A model generated the notes under the pieces. The model had not been told where the DNA came from. It saw only the letters and a list, made by a program, of their open reading frames with translations, and did no database searches. 64,000 nucleotides of DNA from the NCBI GenBank assembly GCA_023511875.1, contig JAIMAQ010000008.1, forward strand, positions 50,466 to 114,465. The letters are read 5' to 3'. A program made the translations under genes and the position numbers. Below are positions 34,197 through 43,670 of this stretch, one piece after another. How positions within the stretch are numbered: the first letter of the stretch is position 1; the number at the start of each line of letters is the position of its first letter. The DNA comes from Thermoflavifilum sp. (GTDB lineage: Bacteria > Bacteroidota > Bacteroidia > Chitinophagales > Chitinophagaceae).

Positions 34197-35546
34197 TTAA
34201 GGTGAAGAATGAGCAGATTGAACATACAGTTTAAGGTTTTCTACTCGCAAAACAATTATTTCTTCGCCAGCCGCTATGGGATTACCTATGGCTACAGCTT
34301 GCCAACGCTCACCGTGTAGCATGACTTCGCCCTCTGGCTGCAGGGGTGTCAATGCACGCCCTCTTTCTCCAATCATGCCTTGCACACCCGTCACAGGTTT
34401 TAAACTTTGTGCACGCAAACCAATACCAATGACCACGAAGAAGAATAAACCAGTGAGCACAACGGCAAAAATGATAACGCTCCACGATAACCTGATCACA
34501 TCAAATGAAGAATCCGGCTTAATTAACATCATAGACCCAAGCAACAAGGAGATGATTCCCCCCAACGCAAGTGCCCCATGGCTGGCTATTTTGATCTCTA
34601 AAACAAATAAGATCACCGAAAAAATGATCAATCCCACACCAGCATAATTTACTGGAAGGGCATTCATGGCATAAAAAGCTACTATCAAGCTAATCACCCC
34701 TATGATGCCCGGCAGCACTCCACCTGGATTGTAGAGCTCAAATAAAATTCCAAACATCCCTAAAAGCAATAACACATAAGCCACATTTGGATCACTAATG
34801 AGCGACAAAAATTCTTCAGAAAGCGTCATAGGCAAAGGTTGCAACGTGGCAGAGGCAGTCCGTAAAACAACCGTATCTCCATTGGCGAGCGCTATCTTCT
34901 TTCCATTAATTTTATCTAACAACTCTCGATCATTGGCTGCTATCACATCAATTACGTGCTCCTTGAGTGCTTCGGTTTCTGTGATCGACACACTGTTGCG
35001 CACCGCTTGCTCGGCCCAATAAAAATTACGATGCCGCTTCTCAGCTATTGTACGGATGAAAGCCGCCGCATCGTTGGTTATTTTTTCGTTCATCACACTA
35101 TCAACCTGCTCTCCCATACTCACAGGATGTGCAGCTCCTAGATTGGTGCCAGGTGCCATGGCCGCAATATGAGCAGCTAAAGTGATAAATACACCCGCAG
35201 AACCTGCATGCGCCCCAGCAGGGGATACATATACAATCACTGGCACAGGCGCATCGAGTATATCCCCCACAATGCTGCGCGTCGATTCAAGCAGTCCACC
35301 AGGTGTATTGAAATGAATCAAAACCGCCTCAGCTTGCTGTTGTGCGGCCCGATCTATGCCTCGATGAATATATTGTGCCGTGGCCGGGTTAACCGTACCA
35401 TCGAGAGTAAGGGAAACGATCATAGGCGATTGTGCGCGGGCAATAGTGCTAAAAAAAACAATGAGGCTCATAAGTACTTGCTCACGACATATAAGCTGTA
35501 ACGGCACAGAAAAGTGGTATTTGAGTATCGATGCAACCATGGTCAA
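34197..35546 (-). CDS. NfeD-family membrane-bound serine protease
   Basis: A 449 aa protein: an N-terminal membrane anchor or signal, a ClpP-like protease domain with Ser116 ([10 protein letters not shown]) and Lys170 (IAEKRHRN) as the probable catalytic pair, four transmembrane helices around 225-370, and a C-terminal OB-fold NfeD domain ([26 protein letters not shown]). Homologues such as PH1510 cleave stomatin-like proteins. It is co-transcribed with the slipin gene. The start may be 35546 or the ATG at 35471; the longer form gives a more normal basic region before the signal helix. Confidence 0.9.
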   Translation of the reverse strand: MTMVASILKYHFSVPLQLICREQVLMSLIVFFSTIARAQSPMIVSLTLDGTVNPATAQYIHRGIDRAAQQQAEAVLIHFNTPGGLLESTRSIVGDILDAPVPVIVYVSPAGAHAGSAGVFITLAAHIAAMAPGTNLGAAHPVSMGEQVDSVMNEKITNDAAAFIRTIAEKRHRNFYWAEQAVRNSVSITETEALKEHVIDVIAANDRELLDKINGKKIALANGDTVVLRTASATLQPLPMTLSEEFLSLISDPNVAYVLLLLGMFGILFELYNPGGVLPGIIGVISLIVAFYAMNALPVNYAGVGLIIFSVILFVLEIKIASHGALALGGIISLLLGSMMLIKPDSSFDVIRLSWSVIIFAVVLTGLFFFVVIGIGLRAQSLKPVTGVQGMIGERGRALTPLQPEGEVMLHGERWQAVAIGNPIAAGEEIIVLRVENLKLYVQSAHSSP

Positions 35547-35752
35547 TCTTTCTCAATGCGACAAAGAAAGATACAACAATTTATCGGGTATTTGCATACG
35601 ACGAGTTTCATGCCTGGAATACGATCAATTGTGCAAATTCAGTTTTTCTTTTTCAACTCAAACCAATCCACTACTCTCATCGTATATTTCCCTAAAAGCC
35701 GGCTTTTACCACATGTTTATTTTATTTTTTCACTCATTAAAACCTTACACAC

Positions 35753-36316
35753 ATGTTACACAAATCCAAATGGGCTTTTCTGCTCATGCTATTTCTAGGA
35801 GCATTTCACATGAGCAAAGCTCAATCATCAACCGAAAAAACAGTATTGGTAGGCGGAGCGCCTATGTACCCATCGAAAAACATCATTGAAAATGCCCTGA
35901 ATTCAAAAGATCACACCACATTAGTGGCTGCAGTGAAAGCAGCTGGTCTGGTAGAAACCCTAGAGGGGCCTGGGCCTTTTACGGTATTTGCTCCTACCAA
36001 TGAAGCTTTTGACATGCTTCCAAAAGGTACTGTAGAGAATTTGCTAAAACCAGAAAACAAGGCTCAGCTTACTTCGATTTTGACCTACCACGTCGTTCCT
36101 GGTAAATACGATCAAAAATCTCTTTTGGAACTGATCAAAGCCCAACATGGCACCGCTAAGCTCAAAACTGTTGAAGGCCAAGAGCTAAGCTTTGAGCGTA
36201 AAGGTAAAACGGTCTGGGTCATCGACGATCAAGGCCACAAAGCCATGATCACCATCCCCGACGTGTACCAATCCAATGGTGTAATCCACGTCATCAACCG
36301 CGTATTACAACCTTAA
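35753..36316 (+). CDS. Exported fasciclin domain protein
   Basis: A 187 aa protein with a signal peptide (cleavage at SKA-Q near residue 24) and a single FAS1 domain. The H1 region is GPFTVFAPTNEAFDMLP and the H2 region is SNGVIHVINRVLQP, with the YHVVPG element between. FAS1 domains mediate adhesion or protein-protein contact at the cell surface. It stands alone, with 206 bases of non-coding DNA before it and a perfect terminator after it. Bacteroidota usually carry several paralogues. Confidence 0.93.
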   Translation: MLHKSKWAFLLMLFLGAFHMSKAQSSTEKTVLVGGAPMYPSKNIIENALNSKDHTTLVAAVKAAGLVETLEGPGPFTVFAPTNEAFDMLPKGTVENLLKPENKAQLTSILTYHVVPGKYDQKSLLELIKAQHGTAKLKTVEGQELSFERKGKTVWVIDDQGHKAMITIPDVYQSNGVIHVINRVLQP

Positions 36317-36341
36317 AATTATATCGCATAAAGTACTGGCT

Positions 36342-36371
36342 AAAGAGCAACGCTGCAGCGTTGCTCTTTTT
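36342..36371 (+). terminator. Rho-independent terminator after the fasciclin gene
   Basis: A perfect palindrome centred on CTGCAG at 36353-36358; the arms from AAAGAGCAACGCTG and its complement cover 36342-36369 and run into a T tract. It begins 26 bases after the fasciclin stop. Confidence 0.9.
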
Positions 36372-36418
36372 GTTTGTTAAAATCAGCTGCTGACAAACTG
36401 GCATCATTTAGTTTTTGC

Positions 36419-36426
36419 TAACTTTG
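36419..36426 (+). promoter_or_regulatory. Putative -7 element of the miaB promoter
   Basis: TAACTTTG, identical to the element before the HYC_CC_PP gene. It is 27 bases before the ATG at 36454 and lies inside the longest open frame, so it argues against a start at 36415. CTG at 36398-36400 is a weak -33 candidate. Confidence 0.45.
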
Positions 36427-36453
36427 TTTCCTAATGTGCATATCTTCACAACG

Positions 36454-37896
36454 ATGAGTAGATTTCATGGTCGGTTGACATTTTTTGATGAAGCTCGGCA
36501 GGGTAGTCCAGTGATGCCAGCTAAAAACAACATGGGAGCAGCTAATCCTTCACGCCATTGCTACATAGAGAGCTATGGTTGCCAAATGAATTTCAACGAT
36601 AGCGAAATCGTGGCCTCCATTCTCAGCAATCATGGTTTTGGCATCACCCCCAACCTCCAGCAGGCAGATCTTATTTTGATCAATACTTGCGCCATCCGAG
36701 AAAAAGCTGAGCAAAACATTCGAAAACGTTTAACGGAGTTTCGATCGCTCAAAAAGCAACGCCCTGACTTGCTAGTGGGCATATTGGGTTGCATGGCCGA
36801 ACGGTTGAAAGCCAAATTGCTTGAAGAAGAAAAGCTGGTAGATCTGGTCGTTGGCCCTGATGCCTACAGAAGCTTACCTGCCCTCATTGCCGAAGCCGAA
36901 ACAGGCCAAAAAGCAGTGAATGTGTTGCTTAGCCGCGAAGAAACTTATGCCGATATTAGTCCAGTGCGCTTGAATAGCAATGGGGTCACAGCCTTCGTGT
37001 CGATCATGCGGGGGTGCAACAACATGTGCACCTTTTGCGTGGTGCCCTTCACCCGCGGACGGGAACGAAGCCGTGACCCACAATCGATAGTACGCGAATG
37101 CCAGGAGCTCTTTGATCAAGGCTATCGCGAGGTAACCTTGTTAGGACAAAACGTAGATTCATACTACTGGATAGACACACACACCAACCAAGCAACCACC
37201 TTCGCCCAACTCCTGGAAAAAGTAGCCCAAATAAGCCCTTACCTGCGGGTACGATTCAGCACTTCGCATCCCAAAGATATTACCGATGAAGTGCTCTTTA
37301 CCATGGCTCGTTATCCCAATATCTGTAAATATATTCATTTGCCTGTGCAAAGCGGCAGTACCCGTATCTTGCAACTCATGAATCGAACTTATACCCGCGA
37401 AGGCTATCTCAAAAAAGTGCAAAGAATCCGCGAAATATTGCCCGATTGCGGACTTTCTACCGATATCATCGCAGGTTTCTGTACCGAAACAGAAGAAGAT
37501 CACCAGCTGACCTTGAGCCTGATGGATATTTGCCAATACGATATGGCGTATATGTTTATGTATTCAGAACGACCAGGCACCCTGGCCGCTCGTCGTTATC
37601 ACGATGATGTGCCCCCAGAAGTAAAAAAACGACGCCTTAACGAAATTATCGAAAAAGAGCGTCAATGGGCATGGGAAAATATGCGCCAAGAAATAGGCAA
37701 AATTAGAACGGTACTCATTGAAGGCCCTTCTAAACGCAGTGATGAAGACCTTTGTGGCAGAACCGATCAAAACAAAATGGTGGTTTTCCCTAAAAAGAAT
37801 TTTCGGAAAGGTCAATATGTACAGGTTCGTATCACGGGATGCACGGCAGCTACCTTATTGGGAGAAGTGCTGGAGCCCGCAGCAGAGATGGTTTGA
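36454..37896 (+). CDS. miaB: tRNA-2-methylthio-N6-dimethylallyladenosine synthase
   Basis: Radical SAM methylthiotransferase that adds the 2-methylthio group to i6A37 of tRNAs, improving codon pairing. The UPF0004 domain shows [23 protein letters not shown] and GCMAERLK with three cluster cysteines. The radical SAM motif is [26 protein letters not shown] domain near the end starts about [21 protein letters not shown] and NDSE favour MiaB over RimO. The start MSRFHGR is chosen from the promoter; MPAKNN at 36511 is another option. It is followed 51 bases later by the sigma-54 activator gene. Confidence 0.94.
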   Translation: MSRFHGRLTFFDEARQGSPVMPAKNNMGAANPSRHCYIESYGCQMNFNDSEIVASILSNHGFGITPNLQQADLILINTCAIREKAEQNIRKRLTEFRSLKKQRPDLLVGILGCMAERLKAKLLEEEKLVDLVVGPDAYRSLPALIAEAETGQKAVNVLLSREETYADISPVRLNSNGVTAFVSIMRGCNNMCTFCVVPFTRGRERSRDPQSIVRECQELFDQGYREVTLLGQNVDSYYWIDTHTNQATTFAQLLEKVAQISPYLRVRFSTSHPKDITDEVLFTMARYPNICKYIHLPVQSGSTRILQLMNRTYTREGYLKKVQRIREILPDCGLSTDIIAGFCTETEEDHQLTLSLMDICQYDMAYMFMYSERPGTLAARRYHDDVPPEVKKRRLNEIIEKERQWAWENMRQEIGKIRTVLIEGPSKRSDEDLCGRTDQNKMVVFPKKNFRKGQYVQVRITGCTAATLLGEVLEPAAEMV

Positions 37897-37947
37897 ATCA
37901 TTCGGGTAAAGACTAAATTAAAAAACCTATCAAAACCTCATTCGCAT

Positions 37948-39192
37948 ATGCCCGAAATAGATGTGGAACTACAAAGCATTAAAAACCGATTTGGCATCAT
38001 CGGTAATTCACCCGCACTGAATTACGCCCTGCGGGTAGCTATGCAAGTAGCTCCTACTGATCTTACCGTGCTGATCATGGGTGAAAGCGGTGTGGGTAAA
38101 GAAGTTTTTTCTCAAATCATCCATAGCTTAAGCGCTCGCAAGCACAATCCATTTATCGCCGTTAACTGTGGAGCCATACCCGAAGGCACTATCGACTCAG
38201 AATTGTTTGGCCATGAAAAAGGATCTTTCACTGGAGCAGTAGACTCTCGAAAAGGATATTTTGAAACAGTAAACGGCGGAACTATCTTCCTCGATGAAAT
38301 CGGGGAAATGCCCTTAGGCACACAAGCTCGCCTGCTGCGCGTACTGGAAACCGGTGAGTTTATCCGCGTAGGATCTTCACGCGTACAAAAAACCGATGTA
38401 CGAATCATAGCCGCTACCAACAAAGACCTGCTGGAACTCACACAGTTACATAAGTTTCGGGAAGATCTCTACTATCGACTCAACACAGTACCTATCCGCG
38501 TCCCACCTTTGCGCGAGCGCAAAGAAGATATTCCCCTGCTGTTCCGCAAATTTGCCATAGACTTTGCCGAACGCTATCGAACCGTGCCCGTGCAACTGAC
38601 TCCCGATGCCATCGAATTGCTCATCAACTACCCTTGGCGAGGTAATGTGCGTGAACTGAAGAATGTTGCCGAACAAATTTCTGTATTGAGTCAGCAACGC
38701 GTAGTTAATGCAGATGAACTACGTAAATATCTTCCGGAACAACAGCTGATGAACTTGCCCGTACTGGCTCCCCATCCAGAAAAACAAGAAGAGTTTTCTT
38801 CAGAACGCGACATCTTGTTTAAACTCTTTTTCGACCTAAAAAAAGATGTCAACGACCTCAAAAAAATGTTTTTCGACCTTCTACAACATCCCGAAACCTT
38901 ATTTCAACGCAGCGGTTTCTCGGTTGAAGCAGCATCGCATCCCGATCATCATGGGCAACCTAGCATGATCACTGGAGGAAATTCTCCTATCATCATCCGT
39001 CAACCTCAACAAGAACCTTTTCAAGCACACGAAAAAGTAGAAGAATCACTTTCTATTTCTGAAAAAGAAAAAGAGCTCATTATCAAGGCGCTCCGTAAAC
39101 ATCGAGGAAAGCGTAAAGATGCGGCTATGGATTTGGGCATTTCAGAACGTACCTTATACCGCAAACTTAAAGAGTATAATATCCATGAATAA
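37948..39192 (+). CDS. Sigma-54-dependent transcriptional activator without sensor domain
   Basis: A 414 aa bacterial enhancer-binding protein. The AAA+ domain starts almost at once (RFGIIGNSPALNYAL): Walker A GESGVGKE at 45-52, sigma-54-contact loop GSFTGA at 92-97 (usual form GAFTGA), Walker B near GGTIFLDEIGE, and an arginine-finger region REDLYYRLNTVPI. A low-complexity linker of about 100 residues (HPEKQEEFSSERD to HEKVEE) follows, then a Fis-type helix-turn-helix (IIKALRKHRGKRKDAAMDLGISERTLYRKL). No receiver, GAF or PAS domain exists, so activity must be set by expression or a partner. It heads the run with lptE, secG and mltG. Confidence 0.93.
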   Translation: MPEIDVELQSIKNRFGIIGNSPALNYALRVAMQVAPTDLTVLIMGESGVGKEVFSQIIHSLSARKHNPFIAVNCGAIPEGTIDSELFGHEKGSFTGAVDSRKGYFETVNGGTIFLDEIGEMPLGTQARLLRVLETGEFIRVGSSRVQKTDVRIIAATNKDLLELTQLHKFREDLYYRLNTVPIRVPPLRERKEDIPLLFRKFAIDFAERYRTVPVQLTPDAIELLINYPWRGNVRELKNVAEQISVLSQQRVVNADELRKYLPEQQLMNLPVLAPHPEKQEEFSSERDILFKLFFDLKKDVNDLKKMFFDLLQHPETLFQRSGFSVEAASHPDHHGQPSMITGGNSPIIIRQPQQEPFQAHEKVEESLSISEKEKELIIKALRKHRGKRKDAAMDLGISERTLYRKLKEYNIHE

Positions 39193-39697
39193 CTCGTTAT
39201 TGCGCTGGTTATGGATATTTCTGCCTGCCGTGCTACTCGCTGGATGCGGCATCTATAGTTTCACAGGAGCCAGTGTAGACCCCAACGCCCGAACCATTAA
39301 CGTGCATTTCTTTGAAAATCGAGCCCCAATTGTAAACCCTACCTTAGCACAAAAATTTACAGAGGCTCTTCGCAATAAAATCTTAAACCAAACGCATCTC
39401 ACTCAGGTCAATTCCGATAGCGTAGACTATGATATCAGCGGAGCAATTACTGGGTATACAGTAACCACCTCTGGTGTAACAAACGTAGAGCAAGGAGCCA
39501 CTGATAGGCTTACCATCACCGTCAACGTGGTGTTTAAAGACAACTTAAACCCTAAGAAAAATTTTACCCAAAGCTTTTCACGCTTTGCCGACTTCCCCGC
39601 GAATCAATCCATTGACCAGGTGGCCGATAAATTAATTACCCAAATTAATGATCAACTCACAGATGATATTTTCAATAAAGCTTTTTCCAACTGGTAA
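39185..39697 (+). CDS. lptE: LptE-like outer-membrane LPS assembly lipoprotein
   Basis: A 170 aa lipoprotein with signal MNNSLLRWLWIFLPAVLLAGC (lipid on Cys21). The mature part begins GIYSFTGASVDPNARTINVHFFENRAP, characteristic of Bacteroidota LptE, and has the alternating strands and C-terminal helix (LITQINDQLTDDIFNKAFSNW) of the family. LptE plugs the LptD barrel that inserts lipopolysaccharide into the outer membrane. The start overlaps the activator stop by eight bases, implying coupled translation. lptD is not in the window. Confidence 0.88.
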   Translation: MNNSLLRWLWIFLPAVLLAGCGIYSFTGASVDPNARTINVHFFENRAPIVNPTLAQKFTEALRNKILNQTHLTQVNSDSVDYDISGAITGYTVTTSGVTNVEQGATDRLTITVNVVFKDNLNPKKNFTQSFSRFADFPANQSIDQVADKLITQINDQLTDDIFNKAFSNW

Positions 39698-39730
39698 ATC
39701 CATCAATGGTGTAATTTTATATATCGAACG

Positions 39731-40522
39731 ATGAGCGAAGAAAAAATCATTGCACAACTGTTTGAGGGTAATGCGTTCTCTGATCTCCATCATGATCAAA
39801 TCGAAGAAATCATTGCCCGCTACCCGTATTTTGCCTTGCCACGATTCTGGCTGGCTAAAAAAAATATTCAACAGCCCTCTGCATTTGATCAATCATCTCT
39901 GGTTCGAGCAAGGCTTTTCGCCTTTAATCCTTTTTTATTTTACCAATACTTATATCCATCCTCTACAGATACCCCAACTGATCAAACGATTAGCACTTCT
40001 ACACCTCCACCAGTGGCTATATCTTCTTCATCCCCAACCACTGTTACAGCAGAAATGCCAGATGCAAACCCTACCGAGCAGCATCTGGAAACCCAAACGG
40101 CACGGTCTTCTTCAGCTGGAGAATGGCCTGCCGAAACCCATACAGCATCAGAGCCTCTCTCTTCTCCCTGGATAGCTCCGCTGTATACCCGCGATTATTT
40201 TGCCTATGCAGGCATCAGCCTGGCTCAAGAAGAGTTTGATCAGAAAAAACCCACTTCAGATCAGGTAAAAAGTTTTACCGAATGGTTACGCAGCACGCGC
40301 CGGCCGCAGTATAGCAACGATCCCGACGCATGCGAAGAAGAAAATACCACCGAATCTTCATTTCAAGTAATCACCGAGGCCATGGCCAACATTAGGCTAC
40401 AACAAGGACAACCGGATAAAGCCATTGAAATCCTTGAGCATCTCCGCTTGTTGAATCCCGAAAAAAACGATTATTTTGCAAAACGTATTGAAGAAATCCA
40501 AAACCAAATTACACGCTCATGA
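39731..40522 (+). CDS. Conserved protein of unknown function with C-terminal TPR-like motif
   Basis: A 263 aa protein. The N-terminus (EKIIAQLFEGNAFSDLHHDQIEEIIARYPYF) is helical and hydrophobic at intervals but has no signal. Residues about 80-135 are a low-complexity Thr/Ser/Pro-rich linker. The C-terminus (AMANIRLQQGQPDKAIEILEHLRLLNPEKNDYFAKRIEEI) is a TPR-like hairpin. The same kind of gene sits between lptE and secG in many relatives, which hints at a link with secretion or envelope assembly; I cannot name a function. It overlaps secG by four bases. Confidence 0.7.
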   Translation: MSEEKIIAQLFEGNAFSDLHHDQIEEIIARYPYFALPRFWLAKKNIQQPSAFDQSSLVRARLFAFNPFLFYQYLYPSSTDTPTDQTISTSTPPPVAISSSSPTTVTAEMPDANPTEQHLETQTARSSSAGEWPAETHTASEPLSSPWIAPLYTRDYFAYAGISLAQEEFDQKKPTSDQVKSFTEWLRSTRRPQYSNDPDACEEENTTESSFQVITEAMANIRLQQGQPDKAIEILEHLRLLNPEKNDYFAKRIEEIQNQITRS

Positions 40523-40878
40523 TTATTTTCATATCCATATTAATCCTCATTGCGAGTGTATTGCTTGGACTAGTCGTGTTGATCCAAAATCCTAAAGGAG
40601 GAGGGCTTTCGGGCACATTTGGTAGCCTGGGTACACAGGTCATTGGTGCTGGCCGCACGACCGATGTCATGGAAAAAACAACCTGGACATTAGCTATCGT
40701 GATTGGCTTCTTGTGTTTGGCTTCTGCCTTTTTTATTCCGCGGCAATCCACTACCACACAGCCTTCTGCAGTGGAAAAAGCAATTCAAACAATGCCTGTA
40801 ACACCATCGGCTCCTACATCTACACCTTTGCCCGCGCCCACCACCCCATCCAAGAGCCAAAACCCTGGTGGCAAGTGA
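40519..40878 (+). CDS. secG: Preprotein translocase subunit SecG
   Basis: A 119 aa inner-membrane protein with two transmembrane helices (3-23 and about 54-73) joined by the conserved loop IQNPKGGGLSGTFG. SecG assists SecYE in protein export. The C-terminal tail is long and rich in Thr, Pro and Ser, a common feature in Bacteroidota SecG. Start overlaps the previous gene by four bases (ATGA). Confidence 0.93.
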   Translation: MIIFISILILIASVLLGLVVLIQNPKGGGLSGTFGSLGTQVIGAGRTTDVMEKTTWTLAIVIGFLCLASAFFIPRQSTTTQPSAVEKAIQTMPVTPSAPTSTPLPAPTTPSKSQNPGGK

Positions 40879-40931
40879 TTGCCCAATGCAGGTTGACAGT
40901 AAACAACTCCATATGACCAGAAACCATATCC

Positions 40932-41996
40932 ATGGTTCAACGTCGCGCATCTCGCCCCCGTAAAAAAACTCAACAAGGCCATTACAGGTCTGTTTGGCTC
41001 ATATTCATTATAGTTGCTCTTTCATTTGCGGGGTATTTTGCTTATCGCATTTTTCGACCTAATACCTACCCATTTCAAGAAAAAACATATGTATATATTC
41101 CCACTGGTGCCACCTATAAGCAAGTATTGAAAGAGCTAAAAGACCAGCATATTGTGCGAAATATACGTGATTTCGATTGGTTGGCACGTAAATTACATTA
41201 CCCTCAACACATTCATCCTGGCCGCTATCGCATTAGTCCAGGCATGAGCAATTTGCAACTCGTACGTTTATTGTATTCAGGGCGTCAAACACCCGTGAGA
41301 CTGGTTATTGGAAAGCTGCGTACCAAAAAAGATTTAATTCGGCTGGTGAGTCACCATCTCGAGGCCGACTCTGCAAGCATGGCTACTTTACTCTCCGATC
41401 AAGTGTATTTACGACAATACGGGTTAGATACCAATACAGCCCTATGTGTCATCATTCCCAATACATATTTCTTTTTTTGGAATACCTCGGCCGAAGGTTT
41501 TTTTAAGCGCATGTACCATTATTACCAACGTTTTTGGGATAGCACCAGGTTACAAGAAGCTCAAAAAATTGGACTTAGCCCCATTGAGGTAATCATCTTA
41601 GCTTCTATTGTCGAAGAAGAAACTGCACATGATAGCGAAAAACCTCTCATTGCCAGCGTGTACCTCAACCGATTACAACGGGGAATGCCATTGGCAGCCG
41701 ATCCTACCGTTAAATATGCAATAGGTGATTTTTCCTTACGCAGAATTTATTCCAAATACACCCGTTTCGATTCGCCCTACAATACATATCTCTACAAAGG
41801 ATTACCTCCTGGCCCTATCTGCACGCCCTCTCCTGCTAGCATCGATGCGGTATTGCATGCACCCAGAACCAATTATCTATATTTTTGTGCAAAAGCAGAT
41901 TTCTCGGGCTATCACACGTTTGCGAGTAGTTATGTCGAGCACCTCAAAAATGCCCGTAAATATCAAGCAGCTCTCGATAGCCTGCATATTGAATAA
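40932..41996 (+). CDS. mltG: Endolytic murein transglycosylase MltG
   Basis: A 354 aa inner-membrane enzyme that cleaves nascent glycan strands and sets their length. One transmembrane helix lies at about 24-44 after a basic N-terminus. A LysM-like segment follows (YIPTGATYKQVLKELKDQHIV). The catalytic YceG domain contains ASIVEEETAHDSEK with the likely catalytic Glu228, then YLNRLQRGMPLAADPTVKYAIGD and GLPPGPICTPSPASIDAVL. Length and motifs are normal. It is 53 bases after secG. Confidence 0.95.
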   Translation: MVQRRASRPRKKTQQGHYRSVWLIFIIVALSFAGYFAYRIFRPNTYPFQEKTYVYIPTGATYKQVLKELKDQHIVRNIRDFDWLARKLHYPQHIHPGRYRISPGMSNLQLVRLLYSGRQTPVRLVIGKLRTKKDLIRLVSHHLEADSASMATLLSDQVYLRQYGLDTNTALCVIIPNTYFFFWNTSAEGFFKRMYHYYQRFWDSTRLQEAQKIGLSPIEVIILASIVEEETAHDSEKPLIASVYLNRLQRGMPLAADPTVKYAIGDFSLRRIYSKYTRFDSPYNTYLYKGLPPGPICTPSPASIDAVLHAPRTNYLYFCAKADFSGYHTFASSYVEHLKNARKYQAALDSLHIE

Positions 41997-42218
41997 CGAA
42001 TCTAGTTTTACTTCCGAAAATAACCACACCTGGCAAATACTCGATGATCTTCTAAGCTTTATTTTCATAAGGTACAACTTGATTTAACTACCCCAGGCAC
42101 CTTCCTCTTATGTATAGGCATAGGGAAACCGATTAATTTTTATTCTTCGACGAATATGGAAATCATCCGATACAATTTAAAATGATTCTTTAATTTGGAG
42201 TATTAGAATATTGAAGGC

Positions 42219-43196
42219 ATGAAGCGTTTCAACTGGATAAAGAAAAATTATGTATATCTGGGCATTCAACAATGCGTGAGATTATGTAATTATATCTATT
42301 TGCAAACCCATCCAAGGATTTCTTTATACGATATCAGTAGATTTTTATTCCGGGAGATTGTACGCGATAAGCTTTTCGATAAAGCAGCAGCTGTTGCTTT
42401 CTTCTTTATCCTAGCCATTCCACCAGGATTTATTTTCTTGTGTACATTATTGCCATATATTCCCTTAAAAGGGCTGGAAAATTCGATATATACCTTGTTG
42501 CATGATATTACTCCAAATCAGCGAATATATCAATTGGTGAGGAATGTGATTTATGATTTTTTACACACACCAAGAGCCGGGTTATTATCGTTTTCATTTT
42601 TATTTAGCATTATCAGCTCGTCTACGGGTGTGCTGAGCATCATGCGCTCTTTTGAAAAAACATATCCAGGATTTAAGAAACGAAGTTTTCTACAAAGCAG
42701 GATTACAGCCATTAAAATTACTTCTTTACTGATTTTATTGGTATTGGGTTGTTTGATCTTGATTGTAGCCCAAAGAATCATCTTGAAGTATGTATTTGAA
42801 GCTTTGGGGATACACAGCCAGCTAATTAGGATCATCGTTGATGTAGTGCGCTGGATATTGATTTTGATGTTATTCTTTACTATTTACTCTTTAATTTATA
42901 CCTACGGGCCTTATACCGATCAACGTTGGAAATTTGTTACACCAGGCTCCTGGTTTAGTACGCTACTTACTATTGTAACCACACTGGGTTTTTCGTATTA
43001 TGTCAATCACTTTAACAGTTATAATCGCATTTATGGATCTATTGGAACTATTTTGGTGATGATGATCTGGGTTTATTTAAATTCAATCATTCTTTTGCTT
43101 GGCTTTGAACTCAATGCTAGCTTACGCATTATAGAGCAACAACAATCAACAGGAGAAAATAACTTATTTCAAGGCCATAGCAATCGCTCCACGTAA
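42219..43196 (+). CDS. YihY/BrkB family membrane protein
   Basis: A 325 aa inner-membrane protein with six hydrophobic helices from about residue 55 to 300. Family features are DKAAAVAFFFILAIPPGFIFL near 54-74, the FLFSIISSSTGVLSIMRSFEKTY region, and the end segment YGSIGTILVMMIWVYLNSIILLLGFELNA. YihY proteins were once called RNase BN in error; their function remains uncertain, possibly transport. TAATTTG near 42194 may be a promoter. Its last 33 bases overlap the convergent thioredoxin-like gene. Confidence 0.9.
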   Translation: MKRFNWIKKNYVYLGIQQCVRLCNYIYLQTHPRISLYDISRFLFREIVRDKLFDKAAAVAFFFILAIPPGFIFLCTLLPYIPLKGLENSIYTLLHDITPNQRIYQLVRNVIYDFLHTPRAGLLSFSFLFSIISSSTGVLSIMRSFEKTYPGFKKRSFLQSRITAIKITSLLILLVLGCLILIVAQRIILKYVFEALGIHSQLIRIIVDVVRWILILMLFFTIYSLIYTYGPYTDQRWKFVTPGSWFSTLLTIVTTLGFSYYVNHFNSYNRIYGSIGTILVMMIWVYLNSIILLLGFELNASLRIIEQQQSTGENNLFQGHSNRST

Positions 43197-43643
43197 TTCA
43201 TCGGCCGTAATCTTACCCTGATACAATCTGCGAAATCCTTTTGAGGCATTAATGACAAGTGTGGTGGGCACTACTCCCATCCATTGCCCACCTAGTACTT
43301 CATTAATAGCATTGGGATTGCTTACATTTAGCCAGTAAACTGGTGATTGCAAATGATGATCATGCACAAAGCGCTTGATCTGATCTGGATAGGCAGAAGG
43401 GTCATCGAGACTCACCAGCATTACATGTACGGGCTTATCATGTAGCGAAGCAGCTACTTTTTCTATATCGGGCAATTCGTCAACACAAGGCCTGCACCAG
43501 GTAGCCCATAAATTAATCACATATACTCCATCATGTTTTTGGGTAAATGATTTCAATTGAGACGTATTCAGCTGCTCAATATGTTGAGCATGCACAGAGA
43601 AAACAAATGCACTCAGCAAGAAAAGCAAAAATATTTTTTTCAT
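43164..43643 (-). CDS. TlpA-like exported thioredoxin
   Basis: A 159 aa periplasmic thiol-disulfide protein: signal peptide (MKKIFLLFLLSAFVFSVHA-Q), then a thioredoxin fold with active site WATWCRPC (Cys50, Cys53) and the cis-proline region VVPTTLVINASKGF. Such proteins reduce disulfides in exported proteins, for example apocytochromes. It could serve the cytochrome c made from this window, but that is speculation. Its 3' end overlaps yihY by 33 bases, the longest convergent overlap here. Confidence 0.9.
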   Translation of the reverse strand: MKKIFLLFLLSAFVFSVHAQHIEQLNTSQLKSFTQKHDGVYVINLWATWCRPCVDELPDIEKVAASLHDKPVHVMLVSLDDPSAYPDQIKRFVHDHHLQSPVYWLNVSNPNAINEVLGGQWMGVVPTTLVINASKGFRRLYQGKITADELRGAIAMALK

Positions 43644-43670
43644 TGTTTAAAGTTTTTACAAATATAATAT

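Noticed and set aside
36415..36453. Longer N-terminus for miaB
   Set aside because: The putative -7 element TAACTTTG lies within it, and the added residues do not resemble the family.
41997..42218. Searched for a tRNA or small RNA between mltG and yihY
   Set aside because: No cloverleaf, CCA end or strong stem was seen; it looks like an ordinary AT-rich promoter region.
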